DNA from: Meloidogyne chitwoodi
Taxonomy: Eukaryota > Nematoda > Chromadorea > Rhabditida > Meloidogynidae
Direction: 5' to 3'
DNA: 64,000 bases
Assembly (NCBI GenBank): GCA_015183035.1
Contig: JACZZP010000005.1
Location: forward strand, 1,674,001-1,738,000
The position numbers and the translations under genes are program-made. This document shows, one piece after another, positions 39,441-49,566 of this stretch. Every line of letters begins with the position of its first letter. The stretch's first letter is position 1. The notes beneath the pieces were generated by a model. That model did not search any database. It worked only from the letters and a program-made list of their open reading frames with translations, and had not been told where the DNA came from.

Positions 39441-41950
39441 CTAAATGTCAAAAAATTCTTCATCTGTATTAAATTCTTCAGCAACACAATGCTTGGAAAT
39501 GTTATAAATAAATGGATTAGTAGTTAAATTATCGCCAAAATTAGTCTCAACTGAACAACATTGGGCCTAACTACAGTTTCCGTACTTTTTTTGTTTTCGG
39601 ACGAGTTATATGTCATTCGAAATAGCTCGTCGAGCTGAGTCGAATGACATAAAAACTAGTCCGCGGAAACAACTATGGGCTAAGTTACAGACCCCCGAAA
39701 ATTGAAAAACCATAGGGGGGAGTAAGCTCATTTTTGTGGCAAAAAATAAAATATGAGTATGATAGCTCATTCGATAGGTCTCGAAGAGACCTATCGAATG
39801 AGACCAAAATTGTCGTGATTGGACGATTTTGAACAAAGTTATGCATGATCGAAGTTTGCTGGAAACACGTCAAACTTGGACCTATTGGGAGTGTTTTATG
39901 ACTTCTTCATTTGGGAGCCCATCTCTCGTTGGCTTTTTGTTACATGCGTCATTCTACGGCGCAAATTACAACAAAATAATTTATTCAGTGAAAATAAATG
40001 CAGCCGCAGTAATCACTTAAAATAACCTTACTCCCCCCTATGGTTTTTCAATTTTCGGGGGTCTGTAACTTGGCCCAAAGTTGTTTCCGCGGACTAGTTT
40101 TTATGTCATTCGACTCAGCTCGATGAGCTCTTTCGAATGACATATAACTCGTCCGAAAACAAAAAAAGTACGGAAACTGTAGTTTAGCCCAACATTGTAA
40201 ATCAAGACGTGGATGATAATAATCATAATTTTCTTTTATTAATATAGCTTTACCTTAAATTAATTAATTTTTAAATAAAATTCTGCAAAATATTTCTTAC
40301 CAATTTGTTCTCCATTTTGAGTAAAAAAAATATATGGTAATTTATTATTAATTTTTGAAGGTGGATAAACTAATCCACAACCAAAAACATCATCATTTTT
40401 AATTGAAAATAATGGAAAATTAATATAATGATCTTTATTTTTAAAATAATAATAAATTCTTTCTTCTTTTGTAGATAAAATAATACAAGAATCTTTATGA
40501 TCCGTAAGACCTATTTTTAGGCATGCTTTTTCTTCAATTTGAATTTTAATTTCATAATAAAATAATGTAAATATTCTATTATTAAGACAGCATTGTGACA
40601 TTCCAGAATTTTCATTTTGTTTATTAAACGATTTCTCAGTTCTTATAAAAGCTACTAATTTATTATTCCCTAAAAAGAGTCATATATTTAAGTAAAATAA
40701 TAAAAATCTTGTTCTATTTAAAAAATATAAAAAACTAGCCATTTTTATTTCTACAATTAATATATTCAATAATTGTATCACTTTTAATTTGAATAAATCC
40801 ATTGCCATTTATACAAAAAACATTTGGCCTATTAGTGTTTACACAATTATTTTCACAGCATGGAAACTCAATAAATTTCCATTTGTTTTTAACATGTAAA
40901 AAACACTAAAAAAATATTATTTTTTAGTTAAATTAATTTATTTATAAAATTAATTCCAAATTATAATTAAATAATTTAGTAATTATTTTTGTTATGTTAT
41001 GGTGGTCGATGGAAAGAAAAATTAGGAATTAAAAAAATTAAACTAACAACTATTTTTCCTTCCTTTAATTGTTTAAATTCAACGGAAAATTCATCAATTA
41101 TTTTCTTAAATTCAACAGAAGAATCTTCTTCTTTAGTCTAAAACGGAAAAATTAGTAAAATAAATTAAAAAAATTAATTGTTAAATATTTAAAATATTTT
41201 TATTTTTTTCCAAAATTAATAAAATATTCTAATAAACTAACCACTTGTTTTCCTTCCTTTAATTTTTTCAATTCAAAGGTTAATTCATCAATTTTTTTGT
41301 GATCTTCCATATTATTTAATTTATCCATTTTTAAAGTCAAATCCTCAATTTTTTTGTTAAGATCAGTATTCATTTTATTTGACTAAAAATATAATTATTA
41401 AAATTTGTTGTAATAATTAAAAAATTACTTACCTTTTTTACATCATTTTTTAAAGTTTTAATTTCTTTTTCATATTTATCTTCTATTTGTTCAATTTTTA
41501 CTTGTAATAAAGAGTTCTTAACAAGTTCTTTTATAAATTCCCTTTGAAGTTCCTGAAATAAAACTTACTATAAAAATATAAATTTATTTTCTTAAACTAC
41601 ACATTATTTCGAATTTTCTCTTTTTTAAGAAATTTATAAAAATTAAATGGGGATATAAATATTATATTTACGGACAAAACTTTGGACTTGGTCTTTGTTT
41701 TTTAAATTAATTTTTACGTTAAAATATTAAAAAATATTTTAAAATCAATTTAATATATTACCAGAGTAGACGTAACAGAACTTTTAACACTTTCATTAAA
41801 AAGGCTAATTTGAGAGTCAGTTATATTTGAAATAATATCCTGAATATGTTAATTAATTTTTAAAATTAGTTTTATATTTTTAATTTTTCATTAACAATTG
41901 GTAAATTTTACCTCTCTGTTCAAATCTGGAGTTGAAGATCTTTCACTCAT
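39441..41950 (-). pseudogene. Coiled-coil/SPRY-domain protein, coding exon split by a MITE
   Basis: The start at 41950 gives MSERSSTPDLNRE. Exons then encode two or three coiled-coil heptad segments (for example KKIDELTFELKKLKEGKQVV, about 41222-41320). A Cys-rich SPRY-like domain follows with WKFIEFPCCENNC, NVFCINGNGFIQI, FYYEIKIQIEEKACLKIGL and GCGLVYPPSKINNKLPYIFF. The final exon reads to DLQ, is interrupted by the 628-bp element at 39563-40190, and resumes CSVETNFG to FFDI and stop at 39441. Read without removal, the frame enters the element and stops at 40048, replacing the last ~40 native residues by element-encoded ones. Strongly similar to the gene at 44304-45729, which shows the uninterrupted version. 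No signal peptide, so intracellular. SPRY expansions are known in plant-parasitic nematodes, but an effector role is not shown. It may still make a protein with a changed C-terminus. Confidence 0.82.
39563..40190. mobile_element. 628-bp MITE with long inverted repeats, inserted in a SPRY gene
   Basis: Ends GGGCCTAACTACAG and CTGTAGTTTAGCCC; inverted arms extend about 150-170 bp (through CGTACTTTTTTTGTTTTCGG, GGAAACAACT and a run of seven Gs). A 6-bp duplication AACATT flanks it (39557-39562, 40191-40196). A perfect 17-bp hairpin sits at 39766-39802. A unique inner part (39805-40020) holds only short ORFs. Superfamily not assigned. Confidence 0.92.
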
Positions 41951-42209
41951 TTTATAAAATTTAATAAATAAAAAATTCTGAAAATTTTAAAAATATTAAA
42001 AATTAAATATAAGTAATCAATTAAATACCTGTCTTTTATAGAGCAAAAAATAATAATTTAAAAAGGAAATATTTGAATGTTTAAATTGACCAGATAAGTT
42101 AATAATTATAGATATTCAACTTGCTTTGGAATAATAATTGAAGGAGAGAAAACTATAAGAGTATTTTTTAATATGAAAAAACTGCCCACTAATATTTTCT
42201 CTGGCTCCC
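41951..42209. promoter_or_regulatory. Presumed promoter-side flank of the minus-strand SPRY gene
   Basis: About 260 bp between the start codon and the foldback element; AT-rich, with no identified box. Confidence 0.3.
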
Positions 42210-42836
42210 GGAAAATTGGGCAGTGGAAAGTTGGGCAGTGGAATATTGGGCAGTGGAAAATTGGGCAGTACTCGGAAAATTGGGCAGTGGAAAATTGGGC
42301 AGTGAAGAAACAGTACAAAAACATGCAAGAAAATACAAAAATACATGAAAATTCAAAAATACAAGGAATACAAAAATACAGGAAAAATACAAAAATACAG
42401 GTAAAATACAAAAATACAGGAAAAATACAAAAATACAAGAAAATACAAGAAAATACAAAAATACAGGAAAAATACAAAAATACAGGAAAAATACAAAAAT
42501 ACAGGAAAAATACAAAAATACAAGAAAATACAAAAATACAAAGAATACAAAAACACTTAAAAAATGTGCTACTCATAGTTGTATTTGATGTGTTGGCAAT
42601 CTTCACCAATTGGGGCGCCACCCCAAATAATCGCAGTGGCATAGTAAAAACGTGTTTTTAGGCGTTATCGAGGTCCCTGATTACGAATCTGATCTTATCA
42701 CTAATCCTTATCATTTTAACAGTAATTTTAAAAATCACAGATTTTATCATGGATATTTTCCAAATTACTCAACTTATTAATACAAAAGAATCTGCTATTC
42801 AATATTTACAATAACGTAACATTTTAAGGTCTGTAC

Positions 42837-43548
42837 CAGGGTTGTTCCGGGTTGACCTCGAGTGTCGGGTCGGGTAGATTTTCATAAATTTCGGGTTTCG
42901 GGTAGTTTTAGTGCCGCAGGCGAAAATTTTGCATATTTTTTCCTTAATTGTCAAAAATTCAGTTTTTTGCGCCTCAGGCGAAAATTTTTAAAAAATTTTG
43001 CATTTCAGTAAGACAAAAATTTTTTAAACTTGTTAAACCTCTTACAAAAAATTCCTTTTAGCGCCGCAGGCGAAAAATTTTAAAAATTATTCCACCTTAG
43101 TTGCCAAAAATTCACCTTTTTTAGTGCTACAGGCGAAAATTTAGGACTTTTAATTTATTTAAAAAATTGAAAAACGAGCGAAAAATAAAATCAGACGGTA
43201 ATTAATGTACACGAAATTATTTATCCATCTGTAGGAATCGAACCCACATTTCCTATAGAGTAGACTACGCTACTAACCACTCAACCACAAGCGCACCTAT
43301 AATAAGTTATTTAAAATAAGAATAAATTTTTCTTTATTTATTTTTTCTCTCCTCCATGCCAAAAGGGTCAGAGAAGTAAAGATAAAGAGAAGGGAAAAAA
43401 TTTTTATAATGTCGGGTATCGGGTAATGCTGAAAGGGTCGGGTCGGGTTTCCGGGTCGGGTTGTCGAAAATTTCTCGGGTCGGGTTTCGGGTCGTCGGGT
43501 CGAAAAAAAGGCCGGGTTTCGGGTTTCGGGTAACCCGGCGCAACCCTG
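42837..43548. mobile_element. Non-autonomous hAT-like element, 712 bp
   Basis: Starts CAGGGTTGTTCCGGG and ends CCCGGCGCAACCCTG, flanked by the 8-bp duplication GTCTGTAC (42829-42836 and 43549-43556). CAGGG ends and 8-bp duplications are hallmarks of hAT transposons. Inside are GGGTCGGG-rich subterminal repeats and four copies of a GCCGCAGGCGAAAATTT word (42913-43140). A tRNA-like sequence sits on the minus strand. No transposase. Confidence 0.88.
43227..43296 (-). repeat. tRNA-like sequence inside the hAT-like element
   Basis: On the minus strand GTGGTTGAGTGGTTAGTAGC (A-box region) and GGGTTCGATTCC (B box) are in tRNA spacing, and the T arm can pair TGTGG with the following CCTACA. The acceptor stem is not convincing. 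Probably a tRNA-derived SINE carried by the element. Confidence 0.6.
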
Positions 43549-43914
43549 GTCTGTACCCCCAGTATGCCCATCATGTAATCAGCAAATTAGCTAAAATCTT
43601 GATAAAATCTTGATAAAATCTGTGATTTTAAAAATTAGTGATAAGAAAAAACTAATAACAGATTCGTAATCAGCGACCTCGATAACCCCTAAAAACACAT
43701 TTTTACTATTCCTCTGTGATTATTTGGGGTGGCGCCCCAATTGGTGAAGATTGCCGATGTGTTTTTGTATTTTCCATTATTTTTGAATTTTCCTGTATTT
43801 TTGTATTTTCTTTTAAGTTTACGTACTGTTTCTTCACTGCCCAATTTTCCACTGTCCAATTTTCCGAGTACTGCCCAATTTTCCACTGCCCAATATTCCA
43901 CTGCCCAATTTTCC

Positions 43915-44303
43915 TGACACGTTTTCTCTATATACCATGATTATTAGAGTAAAAACGCTCGTATGTATATGTGGAAAAATATCTATCAAGTTGACCTAGT
44001 AGTAGTTTTAGGGATGAGCAAAATACTATTTGGGCATTTTTAAAATAATTTCCTATAATTTTTTTATTGAATACATTGCTTTGTTGATTTTAAACCTTCA
44101 AATATATACCTCAATAATAGATTATTTTTTCCATATACCAAACTAGAAGAGGGAAGTAATGGGCGTCGTTGGAATTATTGCCTCTCTTAGTTAAGTATTT
44201 TTTACAAATAATTATTTATAATTCATTACTTATATTTAATTTTTGCTCGTTTTTTTATAAATTTTAAATAATTTTCAGAATTTTTTTTATTAAATTTTAT
44301 AAA
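43915..44303. promoter_or_regulatory. Presumed promoter-side flank of the plus-strand SPRY gene
   Basis: About 390 bp, AT-rich; no clear TATA or initiator assigned. A TTTTCAG near 44273 could be a trans- or cis-splice acceptor about 25 bp before the ATG. Confidence 0.35.
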
Positions 44304-45729
44304 ATGACTGAAAGCTCTTCAACTCCGAATTTGGATAGAGAGGTAAAATTTGCAAATTTTTTAAATAAAAAATACAAAATTTGATATTAAATTGTGCATG
44401 AGCTGAAAAATAAATAAATATTATATTTACGGACATTGGTATAATTTAATTAAAAGTAAATATTTTTAAAATTAAGAAATTGACGGCTGCAGACAGTTTA
44501 AATGTTGAAGAACTTCAAAAGAAACTTACGAAAGAAATTGTTAAGAATGCTTTATTACAAGCAAAAGTTGAACATTTGGAAGATAAAAATGATTGTTTAG
44601 CAAAGGAACTTACAAAAGTAATTTAAATAATAATTAAAATTTTAATAATAATTTTTTTTAGTCAAATGAAATGTATATTGTTATTAACAAAAAAATTGAT
44701 TATTTGACCTTAAAAATGGTTAATTTAAATAATATTGAAGATCAAAAAAAAATTGATGAATTAACCTTTGAATTGAAAAAATTAAAGGAAGGAAAACAAG
44801 TGGTTAGTTTATTATATATATATTTTTTTGATATTTAATTAATAAGTGTTTTGTATTAATATTTTTATTTTTGTTTCTCATTATTAACTTTTTCAGTGTT
44901 TTTTATATCTTCCAAACAAATGGAAATTTATTGATTCAAGATGGCCATGTTGTGAAAAGAAATGTATAAATGCTGATAATCTAGATGTTTTCTGTATGAA
45001 TGGGAATGGATTTATTCAAGTTAATAATAATGGCACTAATGTTGAATATCTTAATTGTAGAAAAGAAAAGGGTAGATTTACTATTATTTTTTAAATAGTA
45101 AATATCTTCATTTAGAATTAATTTTTAAATAATTTAGGAACTAATAAAGGTGCTGTTGTAAATGCTGAGAATAGATTTATTAAACCAAGTGGAAATTCTG
45201 GATTGTTACAATGCTGTTTAAATTGTTCATCTTATTTATTTTTTTATTATGAAGTTAAAATTCAAATGGAAGAAAAAACATCGATAAAAATAGGTTTTAG
45301 AAAAGACAATGATACTTTTATTCGTTTATGGCCGAAAGAAGAATCAATTTATTATTATTCCCAAAACAAACATTGTTATATTAAACTTCCATTATTTTCA
45401 ATTAAAAATGATGATATTATTGGTTGTGGATTAGTTTATCCACCTTCAAAAATTAATAATAAATTACCTTATGCCTTTTTCACTAAAAATGGAGAACAAA
45501 TTGGTAAGAAAATTATAAAGAATATTTAAAAATTAATTAATTTAAAGGTAAAGCTGTATTATTAAAAGATAATCATGAATTTTATCAAGCATATCTTAGT
45601 ATGATTTATTGTTCAGTTGAAACTAATTTTGGCAAAGATTTAGAGTCAAAACCTTTTCTTTATAACATTTCCAAGCATTGTGTTGCTGAAGAATTTTATA
45701 AGGATGAAGAATTTATTGAATACAAATAA
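44304..45729 (+). CDS. Coiled-coil/SPRY-domain protein, intact paralogue
   Basis: The start at 44304 gives MTESSSTPNLDRE. Exons encode coiled-coil segments (LNVEELQKKLTKEIVKNALL, KKIDELTFELKKLKEGKQVV), then a SPRY-like domain with WKFIDSRWPCCEKKC, DVFCMNGNGFIQV, FYYEVKIQMEEKTSIKIGF and GCGLVYPPSKINNKLPYAFF. It finishes with SMIYCSVETNFG and FYKDEEFIEYK, stop 45727-45729. About six introns of 40-90 bp. It is head-to-head with its paralogue at 39441-41950 and shares exon structure, so the pair arose by inverted duplication. Cytosolic, since no signal peptide is visible. SPRY domains bind other proteins; the partner is unknown. Confidence 0.87.
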
Positions 45730-46358
45730 AAAGTTTAAATAAATGATTTGATATTAATTTAAATAATTAATACACATCATTTGTTTATTTTTTAAATTTT
45801 TGGATATACAACTTTATTTTTAATATTCTTTTTACCTAAAGAGATTAAATGATAATATTTCATGGACATATTATTAATTGGAAATGAGTCCATCAGAATT
45901 TATTTATGTGTTAATTGCAATTTAAATAAAATTTAAAGTTCAAGTTTATTTTGAATTGCAAAACATTAATTAATTATATACTTAAGCATGTATATTCTCT
46001 CTTTCCAAAAATAATTATAATATAAATACAGACACTTTACTAAAATAATATATATATTAATCATAATATTATCCAACTGTAACGTCTGTTTTCATTAATC
46101 ACTAAAACTAATAAAATATGTAAATAAATTAATCTTCTCATCATTTAGTAGATAAACATAAAAATAAATTGAAAATATTAAATTAATTAAATGATTCATA
46201 AATTATTAGTGGTAATACTTATAATTTAATTGGGAATATTTAAACAGCAATATTCACAAATTTAGTTTATCAAAATAATTTATTTTCTCAAATTTTTCTA
46301 GATTTAATAATATAACAATTTTATTATTTATTTTATAATTTTTTATTAAATTTAAAAA
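45730..46358. other. AT-rich intergenic stretch
   Basis: About 630 bp between the SPRY gene and the secreted-protein gene. Nothing recognised. Confidence 0.5.
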
Positions 46359-47702
46359 ATGGCTATAGTATTTTTAGTCATTTTATTTGTATTTTCAGGT
46401 GCTATACTGCTCACTAAGGTTGTCGGTTCCGGGTATCCGGTAATGGAACGGACAACCTTACTGCTCACCAACTGCACAATTGATGATAAAATGTTTTCCT
46501 ACAAAAATGTTAATATATTGGAGAATGAAATAAACACTCCAATATTACCATTAGTTGTTGAACAATTAACAGACTGTCATGGGTAATTATTTTGATAAAC
46601 TTTAAATTAACACGAGTCGAGACTATGTAAAAAATAAATAAAATTTTATTTTGGCTTTTACCTGACTGATTCTTTATATTTAAAAATTTAAGAATTTTGT
46701 TTTGTTATATAAGTCAAATGAGTTTGCTCAATAATAAAGGAAATTGGAAATCTACAAAAGCCTTTGAGCTAACAAAGAAAGGCGAAAGTAAATTTTGTCA
46801 AAATGCATTTAATGATGTTAAACACAAATATCCAAATCTTAAAAATCAGAATTGGCATAGAATGATTGTTATTAAATATGAAATTAACTCATTGGAAATA
46901 CAAACTGATATTTTCCCAGAAGAGTTAATTTAAAATCAACATTTAATAATAAAAACCTTTTTAGAGAGAATCGGTTTCTTAAAGAAATAACTCCAACAGA
47001 AATTGTCACTTTTCTCCTCGGTAGAGATGAATCAGTTAAAGGTAAATATTTAAGAATTCTAGTTATCACTCTAATATTCAAAGGTAAAATTCTGAATGAT
47101 AGTCAAGTTGACAAAGAATGGCTTAATTTTAGTCCAAAATTAAAACCTTTACTTGATGATTATGCAGGGATATTAGCTTTAAAATTTTATGGCAAAACGT
47201 CTTCAAAATATGCAACTAAAACCAGCCAATCGAGTGTTTTTATGGTCTTATTTAATAGATGTCTAATAAATAGGGTAATTAATCAAATTAAAAATAATTA
47301 TTAAGAATTGCAAAATTATTTTTTATTTTCAGACAGAGAAACCAACCTATAAACCGTCAATTGATGTAATTAATTTAAAATTTTAATTTTAAATATTTAA
47401 TTTCTGGCAAACTATTTTTTAAAATTTAAATACTTATATCTTTCTTTCATTTTATTTTAATTTATAAGGATTTATATGCAATAAGCTCATCATATGAGCC
47501 CCATAAATTAAAATTGTTTGTAAATATTTATGAACTTGGATGTCTTCCAATAATTAATCAAAAACTTAAAAATAATGATTTGGATAAACAATGCAAATAT
47601 ATTTATAAAAATATCCAATTGGATTGGAAAAACCTGAATGTGATTGATTGGATTATGTTTTTTGAGTTGTCTTGTTATAAACATAAAGATAAAAAAGATT
47701 AG
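46359..47702 (+). CDS. Predicted secreted protein of unknown family
   Basis: The start at 46359 gives MAIVFLVILFVFSGAILLT, a clear signal peptide. The chain runs on through DKMFSYKNVNILENEINTP and VVEQLTDCHG, splices at about 46582, and continues LFCYISQMSLLNNKGNW to NWHRMIVIKYEINSLEIQ. A 45-nt intron starting at about 46922 joins to ENRFLKEITPTEIVTFLLGR. Later exons give LKPLLDDYAGILALKFYGK, EKPTYKPSID and a last exon DLYAISSSYEPHKLKLFVN to HKDKKD, stop 47700-47702. About 330 residues. I recognise no domain. A 46-bp palindromic transposon plus its duplication lies in exon 1 and adds exactly 18 codons without breaking the frame. Secretion and position near SPRY genes make an effector candidate conceivable, but that is speculation. 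Confidence 0.7.
46415..46460. mobile_element. 46-bp micro-MITE within a coding exon
   Basis: Perfect 10-bp ends TAAGGTTGTC and GACAACCTTA, flanked by the 8-bp duplication CTGCTCAC (46407-46414, 46461-46468). Inside are GGTTCCGGG and GGAAC words resembling the hAT-like element ends at 42837. Insert plus duplication is 54 bp. Confidence 0.85.
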
Positions 47703-47941
47703 AAAATTACATTATATTACTCACAATAATTATTTTATTAAATTATATACCGTATTTCCTCGATTAATTACCCTCCTCCCATTAATTTCCCCCCCTCGAT
47801 TAATTACCCCCTCTAGCGATAGGTTGAAAAATTAATTGCCCTCCCTCCATTAATTTCCCCCTATTAATTACCCCAAATTAAGCAAAACTGTTATAATTAT
47901 TATAACAAATTTATTAAAACAATCAATATTAAAAAAAAATA

Positions 47942-48359
47942 TTAAGTTTCAAAATCAAAAAATAAATCTAGATCATCCTCAATTCCATTGAGATCAACAC
48001 CATAGCCATCCTCGTCATCAAATTCATCATTCTCAATTTGTGTTTGCTGACAATCGGTTGCATTTGATTTTGTACGCATTTCAGAAAGAATTTCAAGTCC
48101 CTTCTCACCAATAGAACCATTAGGTTTGAAACATGCTATTAAATCATCTTCTGAACCATCAAGTGAATTTGAAAGTCCACAAGCTGAAATTATTAAAATA
48201 TAAGAAAATGAAAATTAAAAAAACCCAAAAATGATTTGATCATAACGTCTTTAGAAAGTTTCAACCAGGATTTGTAAACCCAATCAAGAACAATATCCAA
48301 TGATGGTGGCTTAGGATTTCCAGATGCATCCCTTTCTTTCCAAGTGCCAAAAGGCATAT
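47942..48359 (-). pseudogene. C-terminal fragment of a pogo-type DDE transposase
   Basis: The minus-strand frame reads FGTWKERDASGNPKPPSLD, IVLDWVYKSWLKLSKDVMIK and SFLG. After a probable intron it continues ACGLSNSLDGSEDDLIACF and ends DLDLFFDFET at 47942. 'P...VLDWV..SW..LS...I..SF..CGL' is the conserved tail that follows the DDE domain in pogo-like transposases. The catalytic domain is missing, and the frame upstream is cut by a nested element, so it is non-functional. Confidence 0.7.
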
Positions 48360-48361
48360 TA

Positions 48362-49229
48362 CTTAGGGTGAGTCATAAAAAATGAGCCACCTAACAAAAA
48401 TATTTTTTTCTTAAAATCGGATGAATCTAAATCAACAAATTAGTTTCCAATCGATGAAAAATATTGTTTCCATAAATCTGGCACTTTTTAGATCCAATTT
48501 TTGTGCCAGCTTGCCAATTTATAGTCAAAAAACTGCTGACAGACGTCCCCTGATCAGTGAGTTGTATACCGCGAATTAAATGCTTGAGCGGACCGAACAA
48601 AAATTAATAATATAGGGGAAGATTAGGGCTATAAGCATGATAAGGAAGAAGTTCCTATCCCAGCTTCTGAATTTTTTAGAGAGCAATATGCAAAAACGTG
48701 GTCGCCGACGTCAACCTGAGGATTATGAAAATTTTTGTGAATGGCGGAAATATAGTTGACAATTAAGATCCGAGTACTTTAAACATTTTAAAAATACTTT
48801 TGGTGGGATTCTTCTCGATGGCTCTGAGTACAGCTTCAAATCCGTCGAGGCTAGGCTTAAAAGCTTAGGTTGCGCTAGAGACTCGTGTCACCGTAAAAAA
48901 ATTTTTTGAATCATTTTTTCGTCGTGGATCTATAGAAAACATCCTGACCTAGAACTCTATTAATGTTTTTAGTTGCCTGCTCTGCTGTAAGCCCAGCTAG
49001 AATTTTTTAAGCATGCGCGCGCGAACTTGATTATTTGGCGGCATTTTTCAAAAATCAGTAATAAATCGTATAAACTATATAAAAATAAAATTTAAATGCC
49101 ATTAGGAAGTTCTAAGTGTAATCTATCGAATGACATATAGAACTTTCTAAATGGACCATTAACAGTGAAGATAAAAATTTTCTTGTAATGCACATTCGAG
49201 GTGGCGCATTTTTTATGACTCACCCTAAG
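48362..49229. mobile_element. Nested TA-inserted (Tc1/mariner-type) element, 868 bp
   Basis: Ends CTTAGGGTGAGTCATAAAAA and TTTTTATGACTCACCCTAAG, flanked by TA (48360-48361, 49230-49231). Interior is less AT-rich. Short frames resemble no transposase that I can confirm. It contains the shared CTATCGAATGACATA word at about 49116-49130. Confidence 0.85.
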
Positions 49230-49566
49230 TATAACGGAGAAGGAAAAATAAGCGTGCCCTTCTCCTAACGCCAAAAAAGCAAATATTGCCTGTGCTCTGC
49301 AAATTTCCTTTGCAGACAGGTAGGCAGTCAACTACCTATTTACCTCAAAAATGTGTTGAAAATATAATTGCCCTCCCTCCATTAATTGCCCCACCTCGAT
49401 TAATTACCCCCTCTAGCGATAGGTTGAAAAATTAATTACCCAGGGTAATTAATCGAGGAAATACGGTAATTAATTATTATTATTTACTAATATCTAATTT
49501 AATTAATTAATATTTTTATAAAATTATTCTCTTCTATAAATTTATAATAAAATATTTTATATATTT

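Larger units (their letters stand above)
42210..43914. mobile_element. Foldback element between the two SPRY genes
   Basis: Two long inverted arms. Each starts with tandem GGAAAATTGGGCAGTGG-type units (17 bp period, six to seven copies on the left, five on the right), then AATACAAAAATACAGG repeats. A conserved segment follows containing CAATTGGGGCGCCACCCC, then CTGATTACGAATCTG. The left arm is about 630 bp because its ACAAAAATACAGG satellite (42314-42556) has expanded. The right arm is about 365 bp. A hAT-like element (42837-43548) is nested near the centre. The very biased translations across it (Phe/Cys/Ile-rich) are artefacts of the repeats. Confidence 0.85.
47750..49466. mobile_element. 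Degenerate pogo/Tigger-like element with nested insertion
   Basis: Inverted ends CCGTATTTCCTCGATTAATT and AATTAATCGAGGAAATACGG flanked by TA. Subterminal repeats contain CTCGATTAATTACCCCCTCT and AGCGATAGGTTGAAAAATTA on both sides in the same orientation. A transposase remnant lies on the minus strand (47942-48359 and about 49232-49331), split by another TA-flanked element at 48362-49229. Confidence 0.83.

Noticed and set aside
42106..42661. Phe/Cys/Tyr-rich minus ORFs and Lys/Asn/Ile-rich plus ORF of 100-178 codons
   Set aside because: Produced by the ACAAAAATACAGG satellite and GGGCAGTGG repeats in the foldback arm.
43227..43296. Functional tRNA gene on the minus strand
   Set aside because: A and B boxes are good but the acceptor stem does not pair and it lies inside a transposon; annotated as tRNA-like only.
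49092..49331. 79-codon ORF as a separate gene
   Set aside because: It crosses the boundary of the nested TA element into the pogo-like remnant, so it is a chance fusion; only its right part (about 49232-49331) may be transposase-derived.
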